Source: Chromatiaceae bacterium (GTDB lineage: Bacteria > Pseudomonadota > Gammaproteobacteria > Chromatiales > Chromatiaceae). From it: a stretch of 64,000 nt of DNA. The notes beneath the pieces are model-generated. The model ran no database searches. It had not been told where the DNA came from and worked only from the letters and a program-made list of their open reading frames with translations. The position numbers and the translations under genes are program-made. Below, piece by piece: positions 26,466 through 34,606 of the stretch; within the stretch, counting starts at the first letter, position 1; each line of letters opens with the position of its first letter. The stretch is from NCBI GenBank assembly GCA_016714645.1, contig JADKCI010000005.1:496001-560000 (forward strand), in the 5' to 3' direction.

Positions 26466-27200
26466 GTGTCCATGATCGAAATCCGCAACGCCAGCAAATG
26501 GTACGGCGCCTTCCAGGTGCTGACCGACTGCACGACGCAGGTTGAGAAAGGCGAGGTCATCGTCGTTTGCGGCCCGTCCGGCTCGGGTAAATCGACGCTG
26601 ATCAAATGCGTGAACGGCCTCGAACCCTTCCAGCAGGGCGAGATACTCGTCAACGGAATCTCTGTCGGCGACCCAAAGACCAACCTGCCCAAGCTGCGCG
26701 CCCATGTCGGCATGGTGTTCCAGCATTTCGAGCTGTTCCCGCACATGACGATTACCGAAAACCTGTCGATCGCCCAGATCAAGGTGCTGGGGCGGAGCCG
26801 GGACGAGGCCACCGAGCGCGGTCTGCGACTGCTGGAGCGGGTTGGCCTCACGCAGCACGCCCACAAGTATCCGGGCCAGCTCTCTGGCGGCCAGCAACAG
26901 CGGGTGGCCATCGCCCGGGCGCTGTCCATGGACCCGATCTGCATGCTGTTCGACGAACCCACCTCGGCGCTCGACCCGGAAATGGTCAATGAGGTGCTCG
27001 ATGTCATGGTTGAGCTGGCCAAGGAGGGCATGACGATGATGGTAGTGACGCACGAGATGGGCTTCGCGCGCAAGGTCTCGAACCGGGTGATCTTCATGGA
27101 TCAGGGCCGCATCGTCGAGGACGCGGTCAAGGAAGCGTTCTTCGGCACGCCGCGTGCGGAGCGCGCCCAGCTTTTCCTGTCCAAGATCCTATCGTACTGA
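26466..27200 (+). CDS. gltL: glutamate/aspartate ABC transporter ATP-binding protein
   Basis: A 244-residue ABC ATPase energising GltJK. Walker A GPSGSGKST (about 39-47), Q-loop VFQHFELFPH, signature LSGGQQQR, Walker B MLFDEPTSALDP and H-loop VVTHEM are all intact. The start is GTG at 26466, preceded by AAAGGAAG. It ends the gltIJKL operon; about 200 bp without a gene follow before the umuD remnant. Confidence 0.95.
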   Translation: MSMIEIRNASKWYGAFQVLTDCTTQVEKGEVIVVCGPSGSGKSTLIKCVNGLEPFQQGEILVNGISVGDPKTNLPKLRAHVGMVFQHFELFPHMTITENLSIAQIKVLGRSRDEATERGLRLLERVGLTQHAHKYPGQLSGGQQQRVAIARALSMDPICMLFDEPTSALDPEMVNEVLDVMVELAKEGMTMMVVTHEMGFARKVSNRVIFMDQGRIVEDAVKEAFFGTPRAERAQLFLSKILSY

Positions 27201-27405
27201 ACCGCCCCACGGCACGGGTAACCCCTTGGTCGGCGGATTGGAAATCTAACCGCCCGTGTGATCAAGGGCGGCTGACGTGGCAGCGAGCCTCCTGGCGCTG
27301 GGCGGCCACCGCCCGGCTCCGCGCCCAAGCCGCACTGCCGCAGGCGCCAATTCCCCCGCCATTGCCCTATACTCTGGTTCTCGTAACACCAATCGGAGAA
27401 CCCAG

Positions 27406-27495
27406 ATGCCAAGCGGTGGTGCCCGCCCCGGCGCCGGGCGCAAGGTCGAAGCGGGCCGCTGCGGCGAGGCGACCCCGGTGGTGCGCCTGCCATGA
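27406..27495 (+). pseudogene. umuD: umuD remnant (N-terminal 29 codons)
   Basis: The ORF MPSGGARPGAGRKVEAGRCG...VVRLP matches the N-terminal extension of UmuD/LexA-like SOS mutagenesis proteins (GGARPGAGRKPG-GR-GEPT...VRVP). It stops after 29 codons, before the cleavage site and the Ser/Lys protease domain. The TGA overlaps the umuC ATG in ATGA, the spacing of an intact umuDC pair, so an internal deletion removing most of umuD is likely. A TATACT box at 27368-27373 is a candidate promoter; I do not see a convincing LexA box. Confidence 0.65.
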
Positions 27496-28778
27496 GCCCC
27501 TACGCCCTCATCGACGCCAACAACTTCTACGTCAGTTGCGAGCGAGTCTTTGACGACCGCCTGCGCGACCGCCCCGTCGTGGTCCTCTCCAACAACGACG
27601 GCTGTTGCGTGGCGCGCAGTGACGAGGCCAAGGCCCTGGGCATCCGTATGGGCCAGCCCTATTTCGAGGTGCGGGACCTGCTGACCGAACACCAGGGCCG
27701 CGCCCTCTCCTCCAACTATGCCCTCTATGCCGATATGAGTAGCCGCCTGATGGCGGTAATCGGCCAGTTCAGCCCGGCGCAGGAGGTCTATTCCATCGAC
27801 GAGTCCTTTCTGCGCTTCACGCCGGGCGAGGCCGGGGGCCTGACCGCCGTGGGGCGGGCGCTGCGGGCGCGGGTCCGGCAATGGACCGGCCTGCCGGTAG
27901 GGGTGGGCATCGGGTCCACCAAGACCCTGGCCAAGCTCGCCAACCGCCTGGCGAAGCAGCATCCCGACTTTCAGGCCGTGGGGGTGTGCAATCTGGCCGA
28001 CCTGACCCCGGCGGCGGAGGCCGGCTATGCGGCGGCACTGGGGGTGGAAGCGGTGTGGGGCATCGGCGCGCGCTGGGCGGCGCGGCTGAAACAGGCGGGC
28101 ATCGTGACGGTGGCGGACCTGCGCCGCGCCGACCCGGCGCGCCTGCAGCGGGACTTCAATGTCGTGCTGGCGCGCACCGCCCTAGAGCTGAATGGCGTCG
28201 CCTGCCTAACCCTGGAAGAGACCCCGCCCCCGCGCCAGCAGATCATCGCCTCGCGCAGCTTCGGCCGCCTGGTGACGGACCTGGCGCCGTTGCGCGAGGC
28301 GGTGGCCAGCCATACGGCGCGGGCCGCCGCCACCCTGCGCCGGGCGGGACTGACGGCGGGGGTGGTCCAGGTGCAGATCGGCACCCCGCCCTTTCGGGAC
28401 AACGAGCCCCAGTATCATCCCAGCCTGGCGGTGCCCCTGCCGCTGGCCACCGCCGAGACGGCGCGGCTGATCCGCGCCGCCCTGGCGGGGCTGGGGGTCC
28501 TCTACCGGCCGGGCTATCGCTATCAGCGGGCCGGGGTGGTGTTGCTGGAGCTGGCCCCGGCGGGGGCGCGCAGCGGGGACCTGTTGGCGCCGCTGTCCGC
28601 CGCCGGGGAGACGCGGCGCCAGGGGGTGATGACGGTGATGGATGACATCAACCGCCGCTGGGGGCGCGGCACCCTGCGTTATCTGGCGGAGGGTTTGGGC
28701 CAGCCGTGGCGGATGCGCCGGGAGCGGTTGTCGCCGGCTTATACGACGCGGTGGGCGGAGTTGTTGGGGGTGGGGTGA
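27492..28778 (+). CDS. umuC: DNA polymerase V catalytic subunit UmuC
   Basis: A 428-residue Y-family translesion polymerase (E. coli 422). The palm motif DANNFYVSCERVF lies at residues 6-18 and the catalytic SIDESFL near 100, with helix-hairpin-helix thumb and little-finger domains following and a UmuC C-terminal region. The preceding umuD is reduced to 29 codons, so the UmuD' partner must come from elsewhere if the enzyme works. The last 706 bp are repeated at 32600-33305. Confidence 0.93.
   Translation: MSPYALIDANNFYVSCERVFDDRLRDRPVVVLSNNDGCCVARSDEAKALGIRMGQPYFEVRDLLTEHQGRALSSNYALYADMSSRLMAVIGQFSPAQEVYSIDESFLRFTPGEAGGLTAVGRALRARVRQWTGLPVGVGIGSTKTLAKLANRLAKQHPDFQAVGVCNLADLTPAAEAGYAAALGVEAVWGIGARWAARLKQAGIVTVADLRRADPARLQRDFNVVLARTALELNGVACLTLEETPPPRQQIIASRSFGRLVTDLAPLREAVASHTARAAATLRRAGLTAGVVQVQIGTPPFRDNEPQYHPSLAVPLPLATAETARLIRAALAGLGVLYRPGYRYQRAGVVLLELAPAGARSGDLLAPLSAAGETRRQGVMTVMDDINRRWGRGTLRYLAEGLGQPWRMRRERLSPAYTTRWAELLGVG
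28073..28778 (+). repeat. 706-bp direct repeat, left copy (umuC 3' part)
   Basis: This segment aligns without gaps to 32600-33305. I count roughly 26 differences over 706 bp (about 96% identity). Similarity begins abruptly at CTGGGCGGCGCGG and ends at the TGA. The copies are 4.5 kb apart in direct orientation and bracket the SRAP gene and the integron-like debris. Confidence 0.9.
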
Positions 28779-28805
28779 GGCCGTCACCGGGCTAAACTAA
28801 GCGGT

Positions 28806-29471
28806 ATGTGTGGCCGCTTCGCCCTTGCCCGTAGCCCCGAGGAACTGACCCGGGTCTTTGACCTGGTGGAGGCTGCTGACTGCGCGCCGCGCTTCAATAT
28901 CGCCCCGACCAGCGATATCGCCGTGGTGCGGCGGTCGCCCGCGGGGGCCCGGGTGCTCCACCGGTTGCGCTGGGGGTTGATCCCTCCCTGGAGCCAGGAC
29001 CCGACCCGCGGCGCGCCGCTCATCAACGCCCGGGCCGAGACGGTGACGGCCAAGCCCGCCTATCGCTCCGCCTTCCAGCAGCGCCGCTGCCTGATCCCCG
29101 CCGATGGCTTTTACGAATGGCAAGCCCAGGAGCGGACCAAGCAGCCCTTTTACTTCAGCGACCCGCAGGGCCAGGTGCTGGCGTTGGCGGGTCTCTGGGC
29201 GGCCTGGCCGATCCCGGCGGGCGGCTGGTTACGCACCACCTGTATCCTGACCACCGCCGCCCAGGGCCAGGTGGCGCCGGTGCATGACCGGATGCCGCTG
29301 ATCCTGCCCCCGTGGTCTTGGGAAACCTGGCTGGGGGGTACGGTAGCCGAGGCCCGGGCCCTCTTGGCGCCGGCACCGGCGGCGGCGCTCCAGGGCTGGC
29401 CGGTGAGTCAGCGCGTCAATGCCGTGCGGGAGGACGGGGCGGCTTTAATAGAGCCGGTGGCTGCTGACTGA
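28806..29471 (+). CDS. SRAP domain protein (YedK/HMCES family)
   Basis: A 221-residue SOS-response-associated peptidase family member. The family crosslinks to abasic sites in single-stranded DNA through its N-terminal cysteine, protecting them. Cys2 is present (MCGRF), along with FNIAPT, INARAET, CLIPADGFYEW and the histidine in PVHDRMPLIL. It sits 27 bp after umuC; pairing of SRAP with umuDC in an SOS cassette is common and supports a DNA-damage role. Confidence 0.94.
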   Translation: MCGRFALARSPEELTRVFDLVEAADCAPRFNIAPTSDIAVVRRSPAGARVLHRLRWGLIPPWSQDPTRGAPLINARAETVTAKPAYRSAFQQRRCLIPADGFYEWQAQERTKQPFYFSDPQGQVLALAGLWAAWPIPAGGWLRTTCILTTAAQGQVAPVHDRMPLILPPWSWETWLGGTVAEARALLAPAPAAALQGWPVSQRVNAVREDGAALIEPVAAD

Positions 29472-29492
29472 AGGTAGCGCAGCAACCGCCCC

Positions 29493-29554
29493 TCAGGCAC
29501 TCTCCCGCTCATATTGCTGGTTCCTGCCCAGCCACTCCACCAGGGCCTCATGGG
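29493..29554 (-). pseudogene. 3' fragment of an excisionase-like HTH gene
   Basis: About 20 codons ending ALVEWLGRNQQYERES plus stop, nearly identical in DNA to the end of the intact gene at 34607-34963. Homology stops abruptly at about 29554, where the Calx-beta remnant begins. This is a truncated paralogue. Confidence 0.8.
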
Positions 29555-29555
29555 G

Positions 29556-29800
29556 ACCACCGCCGCCGTGACGGTAAAGTACGCCAACGCCATGGCACGG
29601 CCCAGGCCGGCAGTGATTACACCGCCACCAGCGGCGTGCTGACCTTCCCGGCCGGCCAGTTGGCGCGGACGGTGGGCGTCGCGGTGCGGGGGGAGCGGGT
29701 TAAGGAGGGGCATGAGACCTTTTACGTCAACCTCAGCGGCCCGAGCGGGGCGACGCTGTTAGATGGGTCGGGGCTGGGGACGATTGGGAATGATGATTAG
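29556..29800 (+). pseudogene. frameshifted Calx-beta domain remnant
   Basis: The frame starting AAVTVKYANA continues, after loss of one base near 29590, as NGTAQAGSDYTATSGVLTFP and on to a final LGTIGNDD and stop. This is the C-terminal half of a Calx-beta repeat, a calcium-binding beta-sandwich found in large surface proteins. No start, signal sequence or preceding repeats remain. It is joined directly to the HTH fragment, so it arrived by rearrangement. Confidence 0.75.
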
Positions 29801-29831
29801 GGGGAAGGGGAGTGGGTAGGCGGTCAACTCC

Positions 29832-30035
29832 CTAAAGTGGTGTGATTGCCCAGGGATTTGGATTGTGGCGCGGCACGTCAGCTTTGCGGATTCGCAAGCG
29901 GCGCCCGTGACCAGCCGTGCACCGCAGACCTTGGGCATAGGCTTCGCGGGTCTTCTCGGCCTTGCCCTGGAGTTGCATGGCGCACAGCATGGTGGCATAG
30001 AGGGCGTTAAACCGGGCTTGCTCGATAGCATTCAT
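29832..30035 (-). pseudogene. tyrosine recombinase-like N-terminal fragment
   Basis: The ORF starts MNAIEQARFNALYATMLCAM with a good GGAGAG site upstream. Its first 32 or so codons (LQGKAEKTREAYAQGLR) resemble the SAM-like DNA-binding N-terminus of tyrosine recombinases. After that the sequence no longer follows the family and no catalytic RHRY residues exist. It is divergent from plus-strand cassette-like genes, the orientation of an integron integrase, but the fragment is too short to call intI. Confidence 0.4.
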
Positions 30036-30138
30036 GGGGATACTCTCCATCAGGAGTGTCGCAATAGTCGCGACCGCCCGGAGAACGGGCGGCTGAGGGA
30101 GTATCGGGGGTCAGCTCACCTGCCGCGATAGCGGCTTC

Positions 30139-30170
30139 GTCCAACATGGCGCTCAAGCGGGACGCCCGGG
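30139..30170 (+). repeat. probable left half of an integron attC site
   Basis: GTCCAAC (30139-30145) fits the R'' consensus RYYYAAC and is followed by ATGGCGCTCAAGCGGGACGC, a typical attC L'' arm. No matching GTTRRRY right side occurs before the lipocalin-like gene, so the site is truncated. Confidence 0.5.
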
Positions 30171-30598
30171 ATGCTGGCTTCCCAAGGTGTTTTGGTCGGC
30201 ACCTGGACGCTTGTCTCCACCGCCAACGAGCAGGGCGGGACCAAGACCGACACATTCGGTCCCAATCCGAAAGGCATCCTGATGGTGAATGGCAACGGCC
30301 ACTATGTGATCACCATCGCACATGCCGATCTGCCCAAGATGGCCTCCAACAACCGCACCACGGCCACGCCAGCGGAAAACAAGGCGATCGTCGGGGGGAG
30401 TCTCACCCACTTCGGTACCATCTCCGTCAACGCGGCCGACAAGACCCTTACCTTCAAGATCGAGACCGCCACGTTCCCCAATTGGGAGGGGACGGAACAG
30501 AAGCGGCCATTCACATCACCGGCGACGAACTGACGTATACGGCCGCGGTCGCGTCGGGCGGCGGCACCGCGACGGTGGTGTGGAAACGCGCCAAGTAG
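30171..30598 (+). pseudogene. lipocalin-like domain protein, frameshifted
   Basis: Reads LVGTWTLVSTANEQ, FGPNPKGILMVNGNGHYVITI and AENKAIVGGSLTHFGTISV, the bacterial lipocalin-like domain pattern, up to FPNWEGTEQKRPFT. There the frame shifts by one base (about 30508-30518) and the domain resumes as ITGDELTYTAAVASGGGTAT...VWKRAK in the next frame. No signal peptide is present, although relatives usually have one. It has the position of a gene cassette, with a half attC before it and a full attC 110 bp after it. Confidence 0.75.
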
Positions 30599-30707
30599 GC
30601 GAGGCAGAGCCAAATCAGGACGCGAAGCGTACTTGCTGCGGTGGCGCGTACCAGTGGAGCGGGCGGCCACGGGCCAGGGATGGGGCCACGGCGGGGCGTG
30701 CTTCCCA

Positions 30708-30795
30708 GCCTAACATCGGCCTGCAGCCGACGCCTGCCAGCCTCCGCTCGCCCCTCGCTGCGGCTCCCAGACGCGGCTGAGGCCCAGCGTTAGGT
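30708..30795 (+). repeat. integron attC recombination site
   Basis: GCCTAAC (30708-30714, R'' = RYYYAAC) and GTTAGGT (30789-30795, R' = GTTRRRY) bound an 88-bp imperfect palindrome. The inner arms GGCCTGCAGCCG and CGGCTGAGGCC pair with one extra base on the left arm, the unpaired base that sets strand choice in attC folding. It lies between two cassette-like genes on the same strand, as expected in an integron array. Confidence 0.8.
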
Positions 30796-30820
30796 CAGCC
30801 GTGGTCAAGGAACGGTGAGA

Positions 30821-31785
30821 ATGTCGAGCTCCGATTCAGAACAGCGGCGTCACGCCATTCTTGCGGCATCTCGCTCGTCATCCGAGGTCGCAAGGCAGGC
30901 CCTCATCGCCGGTCTCAGTGACTCTGATGCAATTGTGCGAGAATGGTCGATCGAAGGGCTGGTCCGAAACAAGATCGGGTGTGCCGGGGCCGTGGCGTCG
31001 TTGGTGGCCTCGCTTGGTGGCGATGGCAGAGCCGACATGCGCTGGTACGCGGCTCGCGCGCTCGGCAAGCTTGGAGTTCGGGATGCCCGAGCAACAGTCG
31101 CCTTGAAGAACGTCCTCGACGACGGCAACGTCTATGTCAGATCCTAGCCGCTCGGTCCATTGGCCATCTGAGGGTCCACGATCCGGACGTTTTTGAGCAC
31201 CTCCGGAAGCGTCTGCTGGACCTACGCGCAAACAGCGGTGGTCTTGAGACGCAAAGCCTCGGAGTTGCGCTGGCGCGCATCAACACCGAGCCTCGCGTCC
31301 AAGAGCCTGACCGGCAACTCCCGTTGTTCGATCCGGTCGTTCAAGGGGATGAGAAGTTGCCGACCACGAAGGACCAACTCCTCTCGGATCTTCGGTCGGC
31401 CGCGCAAGCCATCATCGAGGACCGGACGGGAATCCGACTGGATCTGCGTCGGCATGTCCAAATTGTTGCGCGCGTCATCCGTGACTGGCGCGTAAAGGAA
31501 CGTGCGGCCAGTGATCGAGGTCCCCACTGCCAGATCTGCGACTTCACTTTTCGGAAGCGCGACGGGCAAACGTACTATTACGAATGCCATCACATAGTAC
31601 CCGTGAGCAAGGGAGGACCCGACGCCGCCGGGAATATCTTGGTACTCTGTGCCAACCACCACCGACAGATGCACTACGCCGAGGTGGATTGGCCATCGGG
31701 GGTCACGCGCCCGGCCGAAGTCGCCATCGACGGTCAACTGCACGCGATCAAGTGGCCACCCCAGGCAAAGCGAGGCCGGACCTAA
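30821..31785 (+). pseudogene. HEAT-repeat/HNH endonuclease fusion, one frameshift
   Basis: The first frame (30821-31147) encodes HEAT-like helical repeats (ALIAGLSDSDAIVREWSIEG, WYAARALGKLGVRDARATV, LDDGNVYVRS). Loss of one base near 31140, in a CC run, shifts to a frame continuing AARSIGHLRVHDPDVFEHLR, so the repeat goes on uninterrupted in sense. About 150 residues later comes an HNH nuclease: CQIC, YECHHIVPVSKGG, and CANHHRQMH. The restored product would be about 320 residues. AAGGAA precedes the ATG. The gene directly follows attC and ends at an ACCTAAC that looks like another R''. HEAT-HNH proteins are uncommon; function is unknown. Confidence 0.75.
31778..31784 (+). repeat. possible truncated attC R'' at end of HNH cassette
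   Basis: ACCTAAC fits RYYYAAC and contains the stop codon of the HEAT-HNH gene, as often in cassettes. No right half is present before the VOC gene 38 bp later. A seven-base match alone is weak evidence. Confidence 0.3.
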
Positions 31786-31822
31786 CCCCATCAATTCATA
31801 TCCACCGCAGGGGATCGAGACC

Positions 31823-32239
31823 ATGAGCACGCTCGGCTTTCAACGACTTAAGGTGGTGGCGCTGGCCGCCGAGGATCTGCCGCGGGCGGAAAGATTTTAC
31901 GGGGGGACACTGGGTCTGCCCGCCGCTTACGAGGACGGGCGCCAGGTGGGTTACCTGCTAGGCAAGGTCATCCTGATGCTCAAGGCGGTGGGCGAAGGTT
32001 GGTACGCCCGGCCTAGCGAGCAGCTCAATCCGCGGCTGACGGTTGCGACGGAAAACGCCCCGCACACAGAACGTGAACTGGTCGCGCGGGGCGTTCAAAT
32101 TGGTGATCCGGTCCAGGCCTATGGGGACGGATTCTACGTCGGGAGCTTCCTCGACAGTGAGGGTAACAAGATCTGGTTCTGCTCGCCCGTCGAGGACGGC
32201 ACCGGGGTTGGTGCGGGCGGCGCCTGCTGCACCCTATAG
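31823..32239 (+). CDS. VOC (glyoxalase/bleomycin-resistance) family protein
   Basis: A 138-residue single-module vicinal-oxygen-chelate fold: LKVVALAAEDLPRAERFYGGTLGLPA at the N-terminus and FYVGSFLDSEGNKIWFCSP in the second beta-alpha unit, the usual metal-glutamate region. It ends with a short Gly/Cys tail (GGACCTL region). Substrate unknown. It is on the same strand as the cassette-like genes and may be a further cassette, but no complete attC flanks it. Confidence 0.75.
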   Translation: MSTLGFQRLKVVALAAEDLPRAERFYGGTLGLPAAYEDGRQVGYLLGKVILMLKAVGEGWYARPSEQLNPRLTVATENAPHTERELVARGVQIGDPVQAYGDGFYVGSFLDSEGNKIWFCSPVEDGTGVGAGGACCTL

Positions 32240-32599
32240 GATCCAGGGCTTTCTTGCGCCGACCGCGCGTCCGCGCAAAGAAAACCCGGCAAGACGCCGT
32301 TCGCCCAGTAGTCGCGGAATCGGGCAGTGCCCGCCTAGACGCCCGCCAATACCGCAAGAGGGGTAATTCACCCAGCGGGTGATGGCGATGCTCGCCTCGG
32401 ACAGGCCCCACTACACCAGTCGGGCGCAAAGCCGTCCCCCAATTGTGCTCCACTGCCCGACTCCCTGCCCACCGGTGGCGTTCCCGGGAAGCCTCGGGCG
32501 AGATCCCTCCCACTCTGCCTCACCCCCTCCCTCCCACCACCGGTGGCAGAATGTTACCGATAGCGGGCGGTGAAACGCGGATCAGCGTGAGGGATAACA
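32240..32599. other. intergenic segment before the second umuC copy
   Basis: About 360 bp with no convincing gene on either strand. It ends abruptly where similarity to umuC starts at 32600. No inverted terminal repeats or target-site duplication of an insertion sequence were seen at this junction. Confidence 0.4.
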
Positions 32600-33305
32600 C
32601 TGGGCGGCGCGGCTGAAACAGGCGGGCATCGTGACGGTGGCGGACCTGCGCCGCGCCGACCCGGCGCGCCTGCGGCGGGACTTCAATGTGGTGCTGGCGC
32701 GCACCGCCCTGGAGCTGAATGGCGTCGCCTGCCTAACCCTGGAAGAGACCCCGTCGCCGCGCCAGCAGGTCATCGCCTCGCGCAGCTTCGGCCGCCTGGT
32801 GACGGACCTGGCGCCGTTGCGCGAGGCGGTGGCCAGCCATACGGCGCGGGCCGCCGCCACCCTGCGCCGGGCGGGGCTGACGGCGGGGGTGGTCCAGGTG
32901 CAGATCGGCACCCCGCCCTTTCGGGATGACGAGCCCCAGTATCATCCCAGCCGGGCGGTGCCCCTGCCGCTGGCCACCGCCGATACGGCGCGGCTGATCC
33001 GCGCCGCCCTGGCGGGGCTGGGCGCGCTCTACCGGCCGGGCTACCGCTACCAGCGGGCCGGCATCGTGCTGCTGGAGCTGGCCCCGGCGGGGGCGCGCGG
33101 CGGGGACCTGTTTGCACCGCTGTCCGCCGCCGGGGAGACGCGGCGCCAGGGGGTGATGACGGTGATGGATGACATCAATCGCCGCTGGGGGCGCGGCACC
33201 CTGCGTTATCTGGCGGAGGGTTTGGGCCAGCCGTGGCGGATGCGCCGGGAGCGGTTGTCGCCGGCTTATACGACGCGGTGGGCGGAGTTGCCGGGGGTGG
33301 GGTGA
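32600..33305 (+). pseudogene. umuC: truncated second umuC copy (3' 706 bp)
   Basis: Codes for the last 235 or so residues of UmuC, from LKQAGI(M/V)TVADLRRADPARL to the C-terminus. The palm domain and catalytic aspartates are missing, so it cannot be a polymerase. It aligns without gaps to 28073-28778 with about 26 differences, many synonymous, so the two copies diverged under constraint or came from different strains. Confidence 0.85.
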
Positions 33306-33442
33306 GGGAGTGAATGACGGCTTGGCCACTGCCAGGACCGGAAACCGAGCCGGAGCCTCATCTCGCCGGCCCCTGGCCCCTGGAGTCTGTTACCCTTTAC
33401 CCGACCCGTGCCCCGCTGATGCGGTAACCCGTCGTTAACGCC

Positions 33443-34489
33443 ATGACCTCAATCCCTGCCGTTTGGCTAGCCTTGTTGGCTGCGAGCTTGTTCGGTGCCA
33501 GTACCCCTGTTGCCAAGTTGCTCGTGGGGGAAATGTCCCCGATGCTGCTCGGCGGCTTGCTCTATCTGGGTAGTGGGGTCGGCTTGACCGTGGCGCGCCT
33601 GGCGCGTGATCGTGGTTGGCGGGCCTCTGGCATGGCCCCGCGGGAGTGGCCCTGGCTGCTCGGTGCCACCCTCTTTGGGGGTGTCTTAGCGCCGGTGGCC
33701 CTGATGGTAGGCCTGACCACCACCCCTGGCGCGACGGCGTCCCTCTTGCTGAATCTGGAGTCCGTCTTAACGGCGGTGCTCGCCTGGGTCGTTTTCAGGG
33801 AGAACGCCGATCAGCGCGTCGTGCTGGGCATGGTCGCGATCGTTGCCGGCGGCATCTTGCTGTCTTGGCCGGCGGGAGAGTGGGGGGCGTCCCAGGGGCT
33901 AGGCCCGGTGGCCATCGCCTTCGCCTGCTGCTGCTGGGCCATCGATAACAATTTGACTCGCCATGTCTCTGCCGCCGATGCCTTGTTCATCGCCGGGACT
34001 AAGGGGTTGATAGCCGGGGGGGTTAACTGTGCCCTCGCGCTCGCATGGGGTCTGCGCTTACCCGCGCCCCTGACCCTGCTGAGGACGATGTTGGTCGGCC
34101 TGCTCGGCTACGGTATCAGCTTGGTGCTGTTCGTCTTGGCGCTGCGGGGACTGGGGACAGCGCGAACCGGGGCCTACTTTTCGATTGCCCCTTTTATAGG
34201 TGTCGTGGTGGCACTGGTTGTGTTGGATGAACCGACTACACCCGCCTTCTGGTTGGCTGGTGGCCTGATGGCCTTTGGCGTTTGGCTGCACCTGACCGAG
34301 CACCACGAACATGAACATGCCCATGAACCCCTGGCCCATCGGCATCCCCACCAGCATGACCCACATCACCAACACGACCACGACGCTGAAGGGGATGGTG
34401 GGGCACCGCACGGCCACCTGCATACTCATATCAGCATGAGGCACAAACACCCGCATTTTCCGGATATTCATCACCGCCACGGTCATTAG
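33443..34489 (+). CDS. DMT/EamA family transporter with histidine-rich C-terminal tail
   Basis: A 348-residue drug/metabolite transporter with two EamA repeats (about 5-135 and 150-280, roughly ten TM helices; ASLFGASTPVAKLLVGEMSP at the start). The last 65 residues are a cytoplasmic-side tail dominated by His, Asp and Glu (HHEHEHAHEPLAHRHPHQHD and later HXHXH runs), the kind of tail that binds Zn, Ni or Co. This suggests metal export or metal-regulated transport, which is inference. It lies between the umuC copy and the HTH gene, in the accessory region. Confidence 0.88.
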   Translation: MTSIPAVWLALLAASLFGASTPVAKLLVGEMSPMLLGGLLYLGSGVGLTVARLARDRGWRASGMAPREWPWLLGATLFGGVLAPVALMVGLTTTPGATASLLLNLESVLTAVLAWVVFRENADQRVVLGMVAIVAGGILLSWPAGEWGASQGLGPVAIAFACCCWAIDNNLTRHVSAADALFIAGTKGLIAGGVNCALALAWGLRLPAPLTLLRTMLVGLLGYGISLVLFVLALRGLGTARTGAYFSIAPFIGVVVALVVLDEPTTPAFWLAGGLMAFGVWLHLTEHHEHEHAHEPLAHRHPHQHDPHHQHDHDAEGDGGAPHGHLHTHISMRHKHPHFPDIHHRHGH

Positions 34490-34606
34490 TCGGTCGCGAT
34501 TAGGCCGTGGAGCGACCCAAGAGCGCCTTGCGCTATCCCTCGAGATGGCACCGCGCGGCGGGGCCGGGAAACGCCCCCCGCCTACTCCCCGCTGGCCCCG
34601 CCCCCC

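Noticed and set aside
27345..27405. LexA box upstream of umuD/umuC
   Set aside because: No CTG-N10-CAG with AT-rich centre was found; only a -10-like TATACT.
30006..30012. GTTAAAC as a further attC right side
   Set aside because: It matches GTTRRRY, but there is no paired left arm and it lies inside the recombinase-like fragment.
32240..33305. Insertion sequence flanking the second umuC copy
   Set aside because: No terminal inverted repeats, target duplications or transposase were found at either edge.
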